A DNA stretch of 64,000 nucleotides from Edaphochlamys debaryana (taxonomy: Eukaryota; Chlorophyta; Chlorophyceae; Chlamydomonadales): the NCBI GenBank assembly GCA_016858145.1, contig JAEHOE010000006.1, forward strand, positions 1,240,001 to 1,304,000. The letters are read 5' to 3'. A program made the translations under genes and the position numbers. The notes beneath the pieces were generated by a model. That model made no database searches. It was not told the origin of the DNA and worked only from the letters and a program-made list of their open reading frames with translations. This document shows positions 1 to 12,000 of this stretch, piece after piece. Every line of letters starts with the position of its first letter. Position 1 is the stretch's first letter.

Positions 1-3000
1 CAGCGCGTGGCTGGGGCCAGCCAGGCACAGGGACGCTGCGGGGGAGGCAGGGCGGGGTCGGGCGGGGTTGGGGAGCCGTGGGGCCTTGAGGCTTGGGGCA
101 AAGGCATAACCAGGAAGTGTGCCTCCGCCGGGGTTGCAGGCTCGCAGTGGCGTTCAACGTGCAGGGGCGCCCGTTGCACCCTGGTTGTACGGCGTATGCG
201 ATATTACTGCATCCAGGCTAGGATCAAGTCATCAAACGAACATGCCTGCCTTCTGGCCTTTCGCAGACTCCTCTCCTCCTCCTCTCCTCCGACGCAGTCA
301 ACGCACCAGAGGGGCCGCATAGTGCCTCAAGCCACCACTGGCAACCGTCGGCGACTCACCCAGCGGCTCGTCGGCAAAGGGCATCGACCCCGTTGCCATG
401 TACAGCAGGAGCATGCCGTATCCGTACACCTGCGTGGCCGTACCATGCAGACACCAATGTCACCATCAAGGTCACGTCGTCATGAACAGGCATAGGGCTC
501 TAACATTCCCTGGTCCGCACCCACTCGTTTCCGCCCCCGCTCTGAGACCCTAGCGCCCCACACTCACGTCCGCGGGTGCGCTCCGCAGCGCGGCCGCATC
601 GAGCAGCGCCTCGGGCGCCATTGCCGCCACCCACCCCCCCAGCGCCGCCGTGCCCGCGTCCGCCAGCCGCAGCACGAACCCGCGTCGGTCCGCCGCCGCC
701 TCCTCCAGCAGGCAGTTGGACGGCGTCACGCCGCCGTGCGCGTGCCCTGCCGCGTGCAGCGCCGCCAGCGCCGCCGCCACCTCCCGGGCACTGCGCAACA
801 GCGCACGCGCGGCCACGTGCCTGCTCCAGCCGCGCGCGGCGGCGAACGGCCAGGCCGGCGGGCCCGCGGCAGCAGCGGCGGTGGTGGCGCTGCGGCCGTG
901 GCTGCGGCTAGGGGGGCTGTCGGCGGCCGGGGCCGTCACGTCCCCCAGGGCCGTGCGCAGGATGGGGCTGGCGGCGGAGCTGCCGGCGGCGCCCGGGCCC
1001 CGCGCCTCGGCGAGGGCCGCCAGGCAGCCCCGCTCCAGGTAGGGTGCGATGACGGCCACCAGGCGGCCGCCGGGCTGGGGCTGCAGCGCCGCCAGTGCCT
1101 CCAGGGCCGGGGAGTGGGCGGGCAGGGCTGTGCCCGGCCCGCCAGCCACGTCGCTGCCGGTCCAGGCGGAGGAGGACGCACCCAGGGACGCGGCCACGGA
1201 GCGCCAGAGCGCCCAGGAGGGCCGGGGCTGGAAGGCGGGCTCTGCAAGAAAGCGTGACGCATCGGAGGGACAAGGGGAGGGGAAGGGGAGGCACGCCCGG
1301 TGTCATACGTTGCAGGGGTCCGGTACAGACATGGATCAGTAGGGCAGCGCGCAAACCGCGGGGTCCTGGGCCTCCCTCCACCAAAGCCCTTGCAAGGGAA
1401 GAGCTCGGCGGCCGCACCTGCGATGCTGCGACCGGCGTCGGCCTCGGCCCCGTCCCCGCCATCGGAGCTAGGGCCCAGGAAGCGGTGCAGACGGCCCAGA
1501 GCCCGGGCCTGCGGCAGCCCCAGGCCCAGGCCCATGGACCCCACGCCCCTGGCCACCAGGCCCCCCGCCCCTCCCCCTGCCTCCCCCGACGCTAGCGCAT
1601 GCCAAGGCACTCGGGCCACCCGCACGGCCAGCAGGCTCAGCAGGTGGGGCTGGCCCGCCAGGGTCAGGGCGCCACAGGCGAGGGCAGTGTGGAGGCCGTC
1701 GGCCCCCTCGGCCTCCTCGGGGCCCAGGGACAGCAGCTTGACGGCCACCGCCTGGTCGCGCCACACGCCTGCGGTTGTGTGTTTGGATGCCACGTCAGCG
1801 CATCGCATCGTCGTGCCGATAAACCCACCAGACTCCAGTGGGGCTGCCCCCCTCCCACCTAGCGCTCCCACCCATCTGGCGTTTGACCAAGGCTCAGACC
1901 CGGCCGTACAGAAGTACGACATGAGCCGGAGCGCCCCGTCCTATCCCGCCTCGTACCTCGCCAGGTACCGCCGTACGACTGGGAACCGTGGCCGTGGCCG
2001 CCCGCCAGCCCGCCGCCGGCCCCGAGCTGCGCCTGCAGGGTTACCCCCTCGAGCAGCGCCAGGGGCGAGAGCACCTCCTGCACCAACACCCCACCGGCGT
2101 GCGCCGCCTCCGTCCCCGGCGGAGGAGGCCCCGTCGGGCTTCCCTCTGCCCCGGCCCCGGCCGCGGCTTCTGCTGATCTGTCCTCCGACGGGCTTGACAC
2201 GAGTACGCTGGCCGCCCCGATTGCCCGTGCCAAGCCTGAGCCGTTCAGGCCGCTGGCGCTTCCGGTAAAGGCCCCGGACTCGGCCGCCGATACCGGAGCT
2301 GTCCCGGACACCAGCGTCGCGGGCCCATGCCAGGCCTGCAGGGGCCTGGACCCGCCGGGCCCAGAGGCCCGCACCTCCATCCAGCCACTGCCGGGGTCCA
2401 CCAGGGCCCCGCTGTTGCCCCACCCGGCCGCGGGGGCGAAGCGCGAAGCCCCCGGCCGCGGCCCCGCCACTGCCGGTGCCTTGGCGCTGCCTCCCCCGGA
2501 GCCGGGCGTGGTGGAGCGAGTGGTCTCGCTGGAGAGCGTGGCGCAGGCGCCGAGGCCGCTGGGGAGGCCGCCAGAGTCTAGGAAGGCCGGGACGTAGGGG
2601 TGGCGGGGCTCCGAGGCGTGCTGCGGCTGGTAGGCGGAGGGCAGCGCCCAGGCCGAGTTGCCGAAGGGCGCCTCTGTGGCGGCACTTGGGGGCGCCCTGG
2701 GGCCGGGCCTCGGCGGAGAGTCCTGGGCGAGGGCGTTGTGGCTCGGGAGCGGCCCCACGAGGGGGATGACGGCAGGCATGCGCGCGCCGACGTCTGCGCG
2801 AGTAGATAGGAGACGAAGCGATGCACGGTCAGGCTGCGGGAAGCTGGCAGCAGAGACAGGACGTGTGTGTCGCCCGTGACCCAGAGGCTATAAGGAGGCT
2901 GTGTGGCACCACCCGCCAGGGCACGTACCCGTGCTCCCCCCCTCCTTCCCCTCCCACGTACTCCCCAGTCCGCTCGTCACTCCGTTTCCCCTCGTCGGTC

Positions 3001-3486
3001 ACTCTTGAACTCACCACCCGCACCTCCGAAGCGGTTGCCGGTCGTATCTAGGGACTCCAACAGCGCCGCCTGCTCAAGAGCCAGCGAGTCTAGGAATGCG
3101 TTGAGTTCGACCGACTGTGTATTCCCCCGGCCGCGGCCTACGCAGATGACAGTGCTACCGCGCAGTTGTTGGAGCGTCTGCGCATTCTGGCTGCTGCTGC
3201 AGACTGTCGTCGGTCCGTCGGCATTGCGAGTGCCCCGCGCCCCCGCATTGCTCGATAATGCAGCCCCTGGACCCAACGCCTCAAGAATCCTTAAACTTGC
3301 TTGTGAAGCGAGCGCCGTCGCCGTTTCTGCTTGGCGCACGGTAGTGGCGCGTGTCTCTTGACCGCCGGTTAGAGCCGCAGGGCTGACGACAGGGCTGACG
3401 ACGTCGCCATCAGAACGAGCTTCACTGTCAGCTTCCTTGGTCGCGGGTCCAACACAAGGCACGCGGCGGAGAACCCATGCCAACAT
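1..3486 (-). CDS. Protein kinase-like protein, probable pseudokinase (3' end outside window)
   Basis: Modelled exons, all phase-consistent: 3486-3015, 2793-1957, 1768-1418, 1241-568, 429-360 and 35 to beyond the left edge, giving 813 codons so far. The first about 430 residues are low-complexity and unrecognised. The kinase-like domain follows: glycine-rich stretch SYGGTWRGVW, then VAVKLL with the ATP-binding lysine (about residue 447), a long insert rich in Gly/Ala, a helix ending AALHAAGHAHGG, then HGGVTPSNCLLE where active kinases have HRDLKPxNILL, LADAG in the DFG position, MAPEALLD (APE-like) and PADVYGYGMLLLYMATGSMPF (subdomain IX). The catalytic aspartate and lysine of the HRD loop are replaced (HGG, T), so I infer reduced or no phosphotransfer. 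The ATG at 3486 is the first in the open frame, about 150 bases downstream of a TATA-like word. Family assignment is firm; substrate and location are unknown. Confidence 0.75.
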
Positions 3487-4549
3487 CCGCGCGAATTGCC
3501 AGGATGGTGAGGCGACGCTATGTCATTTGCGTGTCATGAGTAGTACATAAGAAGACGAGAGTCGGGGGCGTCTCGGGCGTTCTCAGGTTTGCGCGCTTCC
3601 CCGCGAAACCGCACACAGGCTTTTAGTCGCACGGCGTATATATACGACGGTAACCGGGTCAAGGGGCGCCTGCAGGCAGCTAAAAGTGCTTTGCGCCACA
3701 GCACAACAATACCACAGCAGAGACCCCGGTTGCGGGGACGGTTTCGGTCCAACCGCGCCGCCGACGCAAACCGTCGCGTGCAGCCGGCTGCGCTGCTTCC
3801 TGTCAGCGCTGTGCATAACAGTTACAGTACCAATGTACCATACAGTATCCCCTGTTGGCCAGGTTACGCAAGAGGTTACGTGGTGGCCGTCAACAAGTCG
3901 GGCGAAGGCCGGCTAGGACCGTCTAGGACGGCCCAGAAACCTCAGGACGCCTCTAGGACGCAGGCAGTCTTCCTAAGATACGACCAAACATTTGCCCGCA
4001 GAGCCCTGCCCACTGTCTCTCCGTGACGTGGGCACATAGCTGCGGCGCGGCCACAACCGGACGACCGGACGATACCCCGTAAGGACGAGCACATACCCAG
4101 AGTGCGCTGGACCCGCCAGCGCCCCTCCGCAGGCAGCCGACGCGTCAGCATTCAACACATCCATTAGTACAGAGTCTATGCGGGTTGTTGAGTACTGGCA
4201 CCGGCCTGTGCAGTCGTCCCCACCATGCGAGATTGCGCGCAGCCACCGGCCTGTGCGTGTGCCCCCGTCCGAGACCCACCAGAGGGTCAGCGCCGAGACA
4301 CCCTGTCACCCCTCCTCACGCCAACCTAGGCGACCCTTGCACCGCTCCCAAGTCCCAACACGCGACTCGCCTTCCCCGCTTTCCAGCCCTCCCCCTCGGG
4401 CTTATAACAGTAACCCACAGCGACGCCTGCCTCCCCTCTCTTATTAGAACCCTGCCGCTGCCCCGAGACTTGGCCAATACCCCGCGGAGCGACGGCGCCT
4501 CGTATACTTCCCGAATGCACCCCCGTGCTTCGGCCCTGTGACCGGCCCG
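3487..4549. other. Intergenic region upstream of the kinase-like gene
   Basis: No convincing coding frame. It should contain the promoter and 5' leader of the minus-strand kinase-like gene (starts 3486) and the 3' untranslated region of the minus-strand gene that ends at 4550. Confidence 0.5.
3636..3645 (-). promoter_or_regulatory. TATA-box-like palindrome upstream of kinase-like gene
   Basis: The ten-base palindrome GTATATATAC stands out in GC-rich DNA about 150 bases upstream of the minus-strand ATG at 3486. It could serve either strand; the promoter role is inferred from position only. Confidence 0.35.
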
Positions 4550-6591
4550 TCAGGGTTGAGCGCCCACGGCCTCCGCCGCCGCTGCCGCCGCCATGCGCGC
4601 CCCTAGCTCCCTCCAGTTCCGCAGCGGGCCCCCCCGCTCCGCGGCCTTATACCCCGGGACCGCCACCGGTGCGTAGCCGCGCGCCTGCGCCTCGGCCCCC
4701 GCTGTGAGGCCCGCATGCGCGAGCAGGCGGGAGGCCGCCAGCCTGCATGGGGACAGCAGTGGGGGACCAGCGAGACTCTGCGGACCCGGGTGTCACGTCT
4801 GTCAAGTGGCACCGGCACCTGGCGGCCAGGGCACGGGTGCAGGTACTGGTGTCGAGGTGTGGGCGGACTCGCCGCGTGTCGGGTTCCGGGGCATCGCTGC
4901 ACGTGTGTGTCCCTCCGGGGCACCGCGGCCCTGCGGCTCCAGCCCCCCGCCCCCCGCGCACCCGCTGCGCAGGCACACCAGCAGCTCGTCCCTCGGCTCC
5001 AGGGCCGCCCCCGCCAGTCCGTAGTCCAGCTCGGGCCGGAAGGTCTGGCCCAGCAGCTCGGACCTGGCGGCAGCAGCGGCAGTAGCAGCATCAGCGGCGG
5101 CAGCAGTACGGCAACAGCGGCGGCAGCAGCAGCAGCAGCAGCGTGAGCAGTGTGAGGCAAGTGAGGAAGAAGAGCAGGACAGAGCGGCGCGGGAAGGGTC
5201 GAAGCCTAGTGCGCGCGTGCAGGCGGATTGCGGTCTCACCAAACGGCCTCGGCGGCGGCCATCACGGCAGCGGCAGACGCGGAAGGGTCCTGCGGCGGAA
5301 GGGCGCGTGCGAGGCACCGGTTGCCAGAGCCCATCCATGCTGTTTAGCCCGGCAGATGATGGGCGGGCACTGCAAGCACGCTGGCATCCCGTCTTGCCCC
5401 CACACGGCTTTGCCCTCGCCCTCGCCCTCGCCCTCACCTCAAGCGTAGCCAGGGGCTCCCGGGTGCGGATCTTCTTGAAGAAGGGGGGGCCCGCCTGCCC
5501 CAGCGCCGCCCACAGGGGGTCCGCGAGCGCCTTGCCCTGCGGGCCCCGTAAGCATGACTTTGAATGTGCTTTTGTGGCGGCTGGCGCAGGCTGGCGTAAT
5601 CGTGAAAGAGCACAGGCCGGCGGGAGCCCAGCAGGAGCGATTGCGGTTGCACCAGGTTAGTTTGCATGTATACCCTGCCACGGGGTTACCTCCGGAGGCA
5701 GGGTCAGGGGTGTTGTCAGTGAAGGACCCGAGCAGTCCGCCCCTGGCTGGGAGAGCGGCTGCGTGGCCCAGGCTAGAGGGCGGAACGCAGTCCCGACCCG
5801 GCCAGGAGACAGACATCTCCACCCACTGCTCCCCGGCTCCCAGTGTGCTGCCTGTCGGTATGTTCCACGGCCCCGGGCCCCGGGCCGCGCTGGCCCTTGC
5901 CCTTGCCCCGCCTCCCCCCTCTCCCCAGATCCCTGGCAACGCACCTGCGGCGAGGCGAAGCCCGCGGCCAGGATGGCGCCCCGCATGGCCCCCGCCTCCG
6001 CCTCGCCCGCGGCGCCCCAGCCGTCCCCGCCGGGCCCCAGGACCACCAGGTGCAGCGTCTTGGGCAGCACCTGCGGGGGGTGGCGGGGGGTGCGGGTCAG
6101 CCGGCGGGGAGGGCGGGAGCGCACGGGGGGCTGGAAAGAGTGGAGGGGACGAGTCATGACGCGCAGCCCCCACCCCCTCGTCCCAAGCAGCGGCCCCACT
6201 TGATTCGCCTTTCCTGAAGCCCCGCCTAGTGCGCTCATCGCACGCGGTGTGAAAGCCTCCCGACCCTGTGCTCACAAGCTCTGTGAGGGCGTCGAACTCC
6301 TCCTCGTCCTCCCTGCAAGCGGGGTGTGGGATGGTGTCACGGGACCCTGGACCTGCAGCGACCCAGATGAAGGATTCGACCTCACCACCAATGCTCGGAC
6401 GTCCTCCGCACAATTAGCTGCCGCGGAGCTGAGCGGGCCGTGCGGCGCGGCGCGAGCTGAATCCCTCCAACTCGCTCAACGCGACTCGTGCTACATGTAC
6501 CAAGAGCCCTTGAGGGTAAAATTGGCACTACTGAAGACGGCCGACCAACAGGCCGTGCGTATGCAGCGGTCGACCGAACCGCGAGCGCCAT
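4550..6591 (-). CDS. Unrecognised plastid-targeted protein (270 aa)
   Basis: Seven exons keep phase: 6591-6386, 6312-6276, 6070-5945, 5536-5438, 5289-5240, 5063-4962, 4742-4550 (271 codons with stop). The start ATG at 6591 has a good context (GCGATGGCG). It opens an Ala/Arg/Ser-rich, acid-free stretch of about 65 residues typical of an organelle transit peptide. The mature part begins HWWEDEEEFDALTEL, continues KTLHLVVLGPGGDGWG and AMRGAILAAGF, then PFFKKIRTREPLATLE, and ends NWRELGARMAAAAAAEAVGAQP. I do not recognise the family. LHLVVLGPGG could be a nucleotide- or cofactor-binding strand-loop, but this is a guess. The second exon has only 37 bases. Splice sites are GT-AG throughout. Confidence 0.6.
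5120..5142. repeat. CAG trinucleotide run
   Basis: About seven consecutive CAG units on the plus strand, inside the intron between exons 5 and 6 of the plastid-protein gene. Similar imperfect GCA/CGG runs precede it. Confidence 0.7.
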
Positions 6592-9085
6592 CGCTGAGGT
6601 CAAACGCAAGCGCAAGTTACGCAGAGAAGAGCAGTCAGTGTAAGAAACATATCACGCATGTAGTGCAGGCTGTCTTGCTGGGCGCCCAATCCCGCCTTGA
6701 AGAGGCGGGCCGGGGGATGCGGCACGGCACGGACTGCCTCGAGACCACCCCTGCGCTGAGGTGCGCTGCGCCTCGGCATCAGGACCAAGCAGTGAGCAAG
6801 CTAAGCGACCCTGCAGATACAGCGAGCAGGGGACTAGGGGGACTCGCCCCAGACACGCCCCCCGTAGTTGGAGGTTGGAGGTTGCCAAGTACGCGGACTT
6901 GGCAAAGCATCCCAAAGCGAACGCAGGTAGCGGGACACGACCCAGAAGGAGCAAGGCTGTCCCCAGGCTGCCCCCTGTCCCCAGTCCCCAGTCCCCAGGC
7001 TGCTGTCCCCAGGCTGCTGTCCCCAGTCCCCAGTCCCCAGTCCCCAGGCTGGTCTGTCCCCAGTCCCCTGGCTGGGTGCTGGCGGCCTCGGAGGGTGCCC
7101 CACCTCGGTGCGGCCGGGTCTGTGCCGCGTGTCTGCCGTCAGGCTGCCCTCGGACTTTTGAAGTCTTGATGCCTGCCCCACCCGGGGAGCCTGGCAACGC
7201 CTGGCGCTGGGCCCCTCCGGATGGCGCCTGACCTCTCCTGCATCGACTGTAGGAGGATTCTATATAGGCCAGGCCGTAGAGGCTGTCACGTAGCATTGGG
7301 TGTTGGTATGCAGGTGGCACACCCAGCAGGTGGCGCTCTCACTCAACCCCTCCCCATCTGGAGGCGGCTCCTGCTGTAGTAGTTGCATCCTGCCCCTCCC
7401 ATGCACCGCCCGGGTCAGGCAGGAGGACAGGTAGCTCCCCCTCCTCCTCCTGGGGACAGGTAAGTCGTGCAGGCAGGCACCGGTGCACGGGCTTCCATCA
7501 AATGTGCGCCCGCCGCTTGCGCTCAACCTTTCAACGATAGCCAATAGATAGTTGCATGCCGTAGCGCAGTACGTCAATTGCCTGAGCCCCGCAATACTCT
7601 CGAGGCGCCAACACCCCCCACAGATAAGGTCGCGCAAGGCATGGGTCACGAACCAAGTCCTGCCATGAGCTAGCAATTGCCCTCGTGGCTGCGCGCAATG
7701 TATAGCCGGCCACCCTGCTAAAGGCTGAGCGACGAAGCTCCGCCTCTGCCTCCACCTCGGCTTCATAAGCGCCCTCATGGTGCTCAGAGCCGGAGTGTCC
7801 GCGCGCCGTCCGAGGCCCACATACATCAACACCAAGTATAGCATGCATTTGGGCCCGATATTACCGGTACTAGAATCCGCCACCGCTGAGGCCGGGGGCG
7901 GGGCCGCGAGGACGTCATTTGCGCCCAACATTGATCGAACGCCGTGCTTAGGAACGGTTGCTTTGGACACCACCCGCCGCGTCCTACAAGCTACTACCAG
8001 GCCAGCACCGCAACCAGAGGCCTTAAGACACGACATTCCCTGCACAAAAGGGGCAGGGCCGCATAACAAATAGGGCACTTGAAGGTGATATCAGGCTTGA
8101 ATCGCCATGCTGGGAAGAAGAAAGGCTCCCTTGAGGGCCCCAAAGGCGTGGCACACATTCTTAGCGCATCCACAAGGAATGAGGGGCCGTAGCCCACATG
8201 CCAACCGAAGACGACAAACACTGCCCGTCCCATGCGCGCTTCATCAGAGGCACCTGTACTTCCCGCGGCAGCAGTACGCACCGCAGCATGCCGCGCGCCC
8301 CAAGACCGGCCGTCGCCGCTTCACTTCACATCGCACCCAGACGGGCACAAAAGCTAATGCTACATCACTGCTTGAGAGTTCTTAAAGCTTGAAATGCCCA
8401 GGGCCATGACAGCCCACACAACAGCACAAGCCGGCAGCGTACGCCCGGCTAAGCCGCAAAAGCACACTTGCAGGCAATAAAAGGAGCCTGGGCCCCTGCC
8501 CCCACATCTTACTTGCTCGGGTGCTCCTCCTTCCCACCGCACGCCCCAGTCCCCGCCGCAACCACGCCCAAACCGTGTGTTGCTCACGCTGGGCCTCAAC
8601 CTGCTGGGTCCGCAGGGCATGCACGGGGCGTGTACTGCAGGCACCGCAACACCTCCCTGCCCGGGGCCTCGCCCTCTGCTTTCCTGCCAGAGACCGGCAC
8701 AGCTCAATCGCTGGCGGGACGATACTTTGGCGCGCGGCGGCAAGCGACCCGTTTGGCCACAAGCCCCAACATAAGGACACCCACTCCCAGCATGCACGAC
8801 CACATTCAACACCCCCGTTCCTTTTGCTTGATAGCTTGTGAAGGCGCGCGGCGATGACTCGCGACAGCGGCCCATCGGTGCGTTTCTTCTGCGCGTGAGC
8901 TTTTGCGTTGAAGCCGCCAGACAATGCCTTAATGATTCGACTAGCATGCCCCGCTTTTCCATTCCTCGAGATTTGGTTGATAGTGCTCAGATCCTCAGGG
9001 CGTTACCAAATGAAGCCCGGCTCGACGCCCCGCTGCGTCAAGGCAAGGCACCGACTGCGCACAAGCCTCTCCCGCCGCATTAGCA
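6592..9085. other. Intergenic region, lower GC in places
   Basis: No gene supported. It lies between the start of the plastid-protein gene (minus, 6591) and the stop of the SPL1-like gene (minus, 9086), so it should hold the former's promoter and the latter's 3' untranslated region. Several frames of 70-270 codons exist, but none has splice structure, codon bias or a recognisable motif. Confidence 0.5.
6955..7078. repeat. CTGTCCCCAG/TCCCCAG minisatellite
   Basis: Imperfect tandem array built from the heptamer TCCCCAG interrupted by GCTG or GCTGCTG, repeated about a dozen times. It lies upstream of the plastid-protein gene. Confidence 0.85.
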
Positions 9086-12000
9086 TTAGCTCTTGGTTTC
9101 GAGCCGTCTCGCGCCTCTCGCGCCCTCCGCTGCCGGCTCGTGCGAGCCCGCCCCGCCCTGCGCCGCCTCCGCCTCCCTCTGCCGCATGAAGCTGATCCGC
9201 AGGTACACGTGGCAGGCCAGTGTGGTGAGCAGGAACGCAGCCGTCATCGCCACCGCCCGAAAGAGCGGCTGCGCAAAGCCCGCGAGCCCGTCCGTGATCC
9301 TGCCGTCAACCCCGGTGCCGCTGCCGTCGCCACCCTCCATGCGCTGTGCGGCGGCCGCTCGGCCGAGCAGCAGGTAGAGCGGCAGCCTCAGCGCCGCCAG
9401 CAGCAGCGCGGCGGCAGGCGGCAGCAGGCAGGTGGCGGGCAGCACCACGCCCTCCACCACAAGGCCGCTCAGGCCCAGGCCGCAGCCCTGCATGCACACA
9501 CACGTGGAGCGGACCAGCACAAACACGTCAGCGACGGAGCGTCAAGCACCAAGAAGCCACGGGGCGGACGATGCACGGCAGGGGCGAAAAGCCCAGGACG
9601 CTTATAGAAGAAACGTGGGAGGTTTGGGGGCCGAAAGGGTTGCGCGCGCACCCGTCGCACCTCGAGGCTTGAGGCGGCCGTGGGGCCCCAGGCACCGCCG
9701 CAGCAGCCGGCCATCACCACCAGGGCCTTGGACAGCGTCAGGCAGGCGTGCCGCGCCACCGCCGCCCGCTCCGCCGACGCACCGGGCGCCCGCTCGGGCG
9801 CCGCCCGCTCCGACCGCGGCCCCCTCCCCAGCCCCCGTCCCAGCCGCAGCAGCCTCGAGGCCGTGCCCAGGGTGGAGGGAAGCGTGGCTAGCGCCAGGGC
9901 CGCGGCGCTGAGGGAGGCGCGGTCCCAAGAGAGGGGGTACAGGACGGGGCCCAGCTCGAGTGGATGTAGGATTGCGGCGGAGACGCCTCCCAGCTCGGGC
10001 GTGAAGGCTGCCGAGTCGGGCGAGGCCGCGGCGGCTGGGGCGCCGGCGGCCAGCCTCAGCAGCCCCAGTCGCATGGCTAGGTCCAGCAGGCAGAGCAGGT
10101 CCAGGAGGTAGCTGCGGGGCGGCACGAGGGCAGTTCAGGGCGTGAGCGTCGAGGGGCGCAAGCTAGCGGAGAGCACGCCGAGCGGCCGGAGCAGCCGATG
10201 CCCAACCCTAGTCGACCGCAAGGTCAGGCATCCCTCGTCCTGGCCCAAAGCCCAGCCCAGCTCACAGGACGCAGCTCGCCAGCGCCGCCCTGGAGTGAGC
10301 GAAGGCGGCGTACGCGGCCTCCTCCTCGGCCGCGGCCGGTCCCCTCCGCAGCCCCAGCGCCGCCAGCAGCGCCTCCCGCGTCTGCGGCCATCGCCCGGGG
10401 TGGGGGCCCTCGCTCCGCCACAGCTGCAGGGGGTGGCGGGGCGCAGCAGGCGAAGAGCAGCCGGGCGGGGGCGCTGGGGCGGCCGCCAGCGCGGGGGCGG
10501 GGCTACGGCGGGTGAGACCGGTGGCGCTATGTGAAGCAGCCACGGGGGTAGCACCGGGTGTATTGGACGAGGGCGGCAGCGCCGGCGTGGCCTGGCCGTC
10601 GCCCAAGAGCGGCCTGCGCGGGCGGGCGGACAAGTGCGGGCGTTAAGCAAGCTAAGCAAGCTCTCGCCCACCTGCAACAACTCTTGGCCCCGCCTCATAC
10701 GCTTCCAAGCTCAGCCCTTTCGTCCCCACGCAAGCACCCCTCCCACTCCACCCCACCACCACCGCCGCCCCACCACCCACCCGAATGCCGCAGTGAAGCC
10801 GTTCCCCCGCATGCCCGCCTGCAGCTCCGCCGCCAGCGCCCGCAGCCCGTGCGCGTGTGCGAACTGCAGCAGCGAGGCGCCCAGCACCGGCAGGCAGGCG
10901 GCCTCGCGCCGCGGAGGGGCGGCGCCGGCAGCCGGCGGAGCGGCCCCGGCCGCAGCCGTGGCCCCAGCTGCAGCCGCAGCAGCGGCAGTCGTAGCGAGAG
11001 ACAGCGGCGCCGAGGCGGCTGCTGTGGAGGCAGCAGGAGCGGATGCAGCGGCCGAGGCGTTCGGAGCAGACCGTAAGCTGCTGGCTGAGACTGCGGCCGC
11101 GGCGGCCGCGGAGGAGGCAGCGGCTCGGCGTGCCGCCGTACAGCGCAGCCACACGCCCGTGTCGTACAGCAGGCCGTCCAGCTCCTGGGCGGGGCCGTTC
11201 CAGGCTGACGTCACCAGGGCCAGCTCCAGGCCCAGGGGTAGGTGCTCGGTGAGCAGCACGGGCACCACGTGCACCGGCCGGCCCCTGCACGTGGAACAGG
11301 ATGGGGGGTCGGATTGCTGGTGGCGGGGGCAAGGAAGGCAACGGGGGTACAGCGGCACGAGGGCGGGTTGTATACCGGTGCTCGAGCGGCACAGGAGCGG
11401 TGAGCCCGTGGGTAACTCGGCCCGGGGTCCCGGTCCCGCGCTGCCGCACCTGTAGCGCAGGTCGATCACCAGCACGCCCCCGCCCGCGACCGGCGGCCGC
11501 TCCATCAGCTGCACCCTGAACTCCAGCGGAGCAAACGGGTCGTGCAGGGCCCCGTCGGCCGCCTCGGCGCGCCCGTCTGCAGCTGCAGCCGCAGCGGTCG
11601 CTGCCTCGGGCGCAGGCGCGGGAGCAGGCCTCGAGGGAGCGGCCGTCCGCACGCGTGTGACGGTTGTGGGCAGGTAGGCGCCAGCGCACCGTACCAGGAG
11701 CTCCAGGGGTGGCGGCACCTCGTGCGTGCTCCCGCCGCCGAAGCCGGGGCGCCAGGGCTGGGCCCCCGCCTGCACCGCCGGAGGAGGGAAGCCGTCCGCA
11801 GGGGGGCGGACGACCACCCTGAAGGTCGGGCCCTGCTGGGCCGAGGCCTGGGCCTGGGTCTGGGCCTGGGCTGGGCCGGGAGACGAAGAGGCAAGTGGTG
11901 CCGTACGGGTGGCGGAGCAGGCGGCGGGGCTCGCAGGCGGCACGAGCATCACGCGGGGGGACACGAGCGCCAGTGCGGGGCCGCGGGGCTGCGGCACGCA

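Noticed and set aside
7260..8078. Minus-strand open frame of 272 codons between two genes
   Set aside because: No recognisable motif, no splice continuity, non-ATG start, and composition like intergenic DNA.
10634..11455. Plus-strand frame of 273 codons
   Set aside because: Antisense shadow of the SPL1-like gene's exons.
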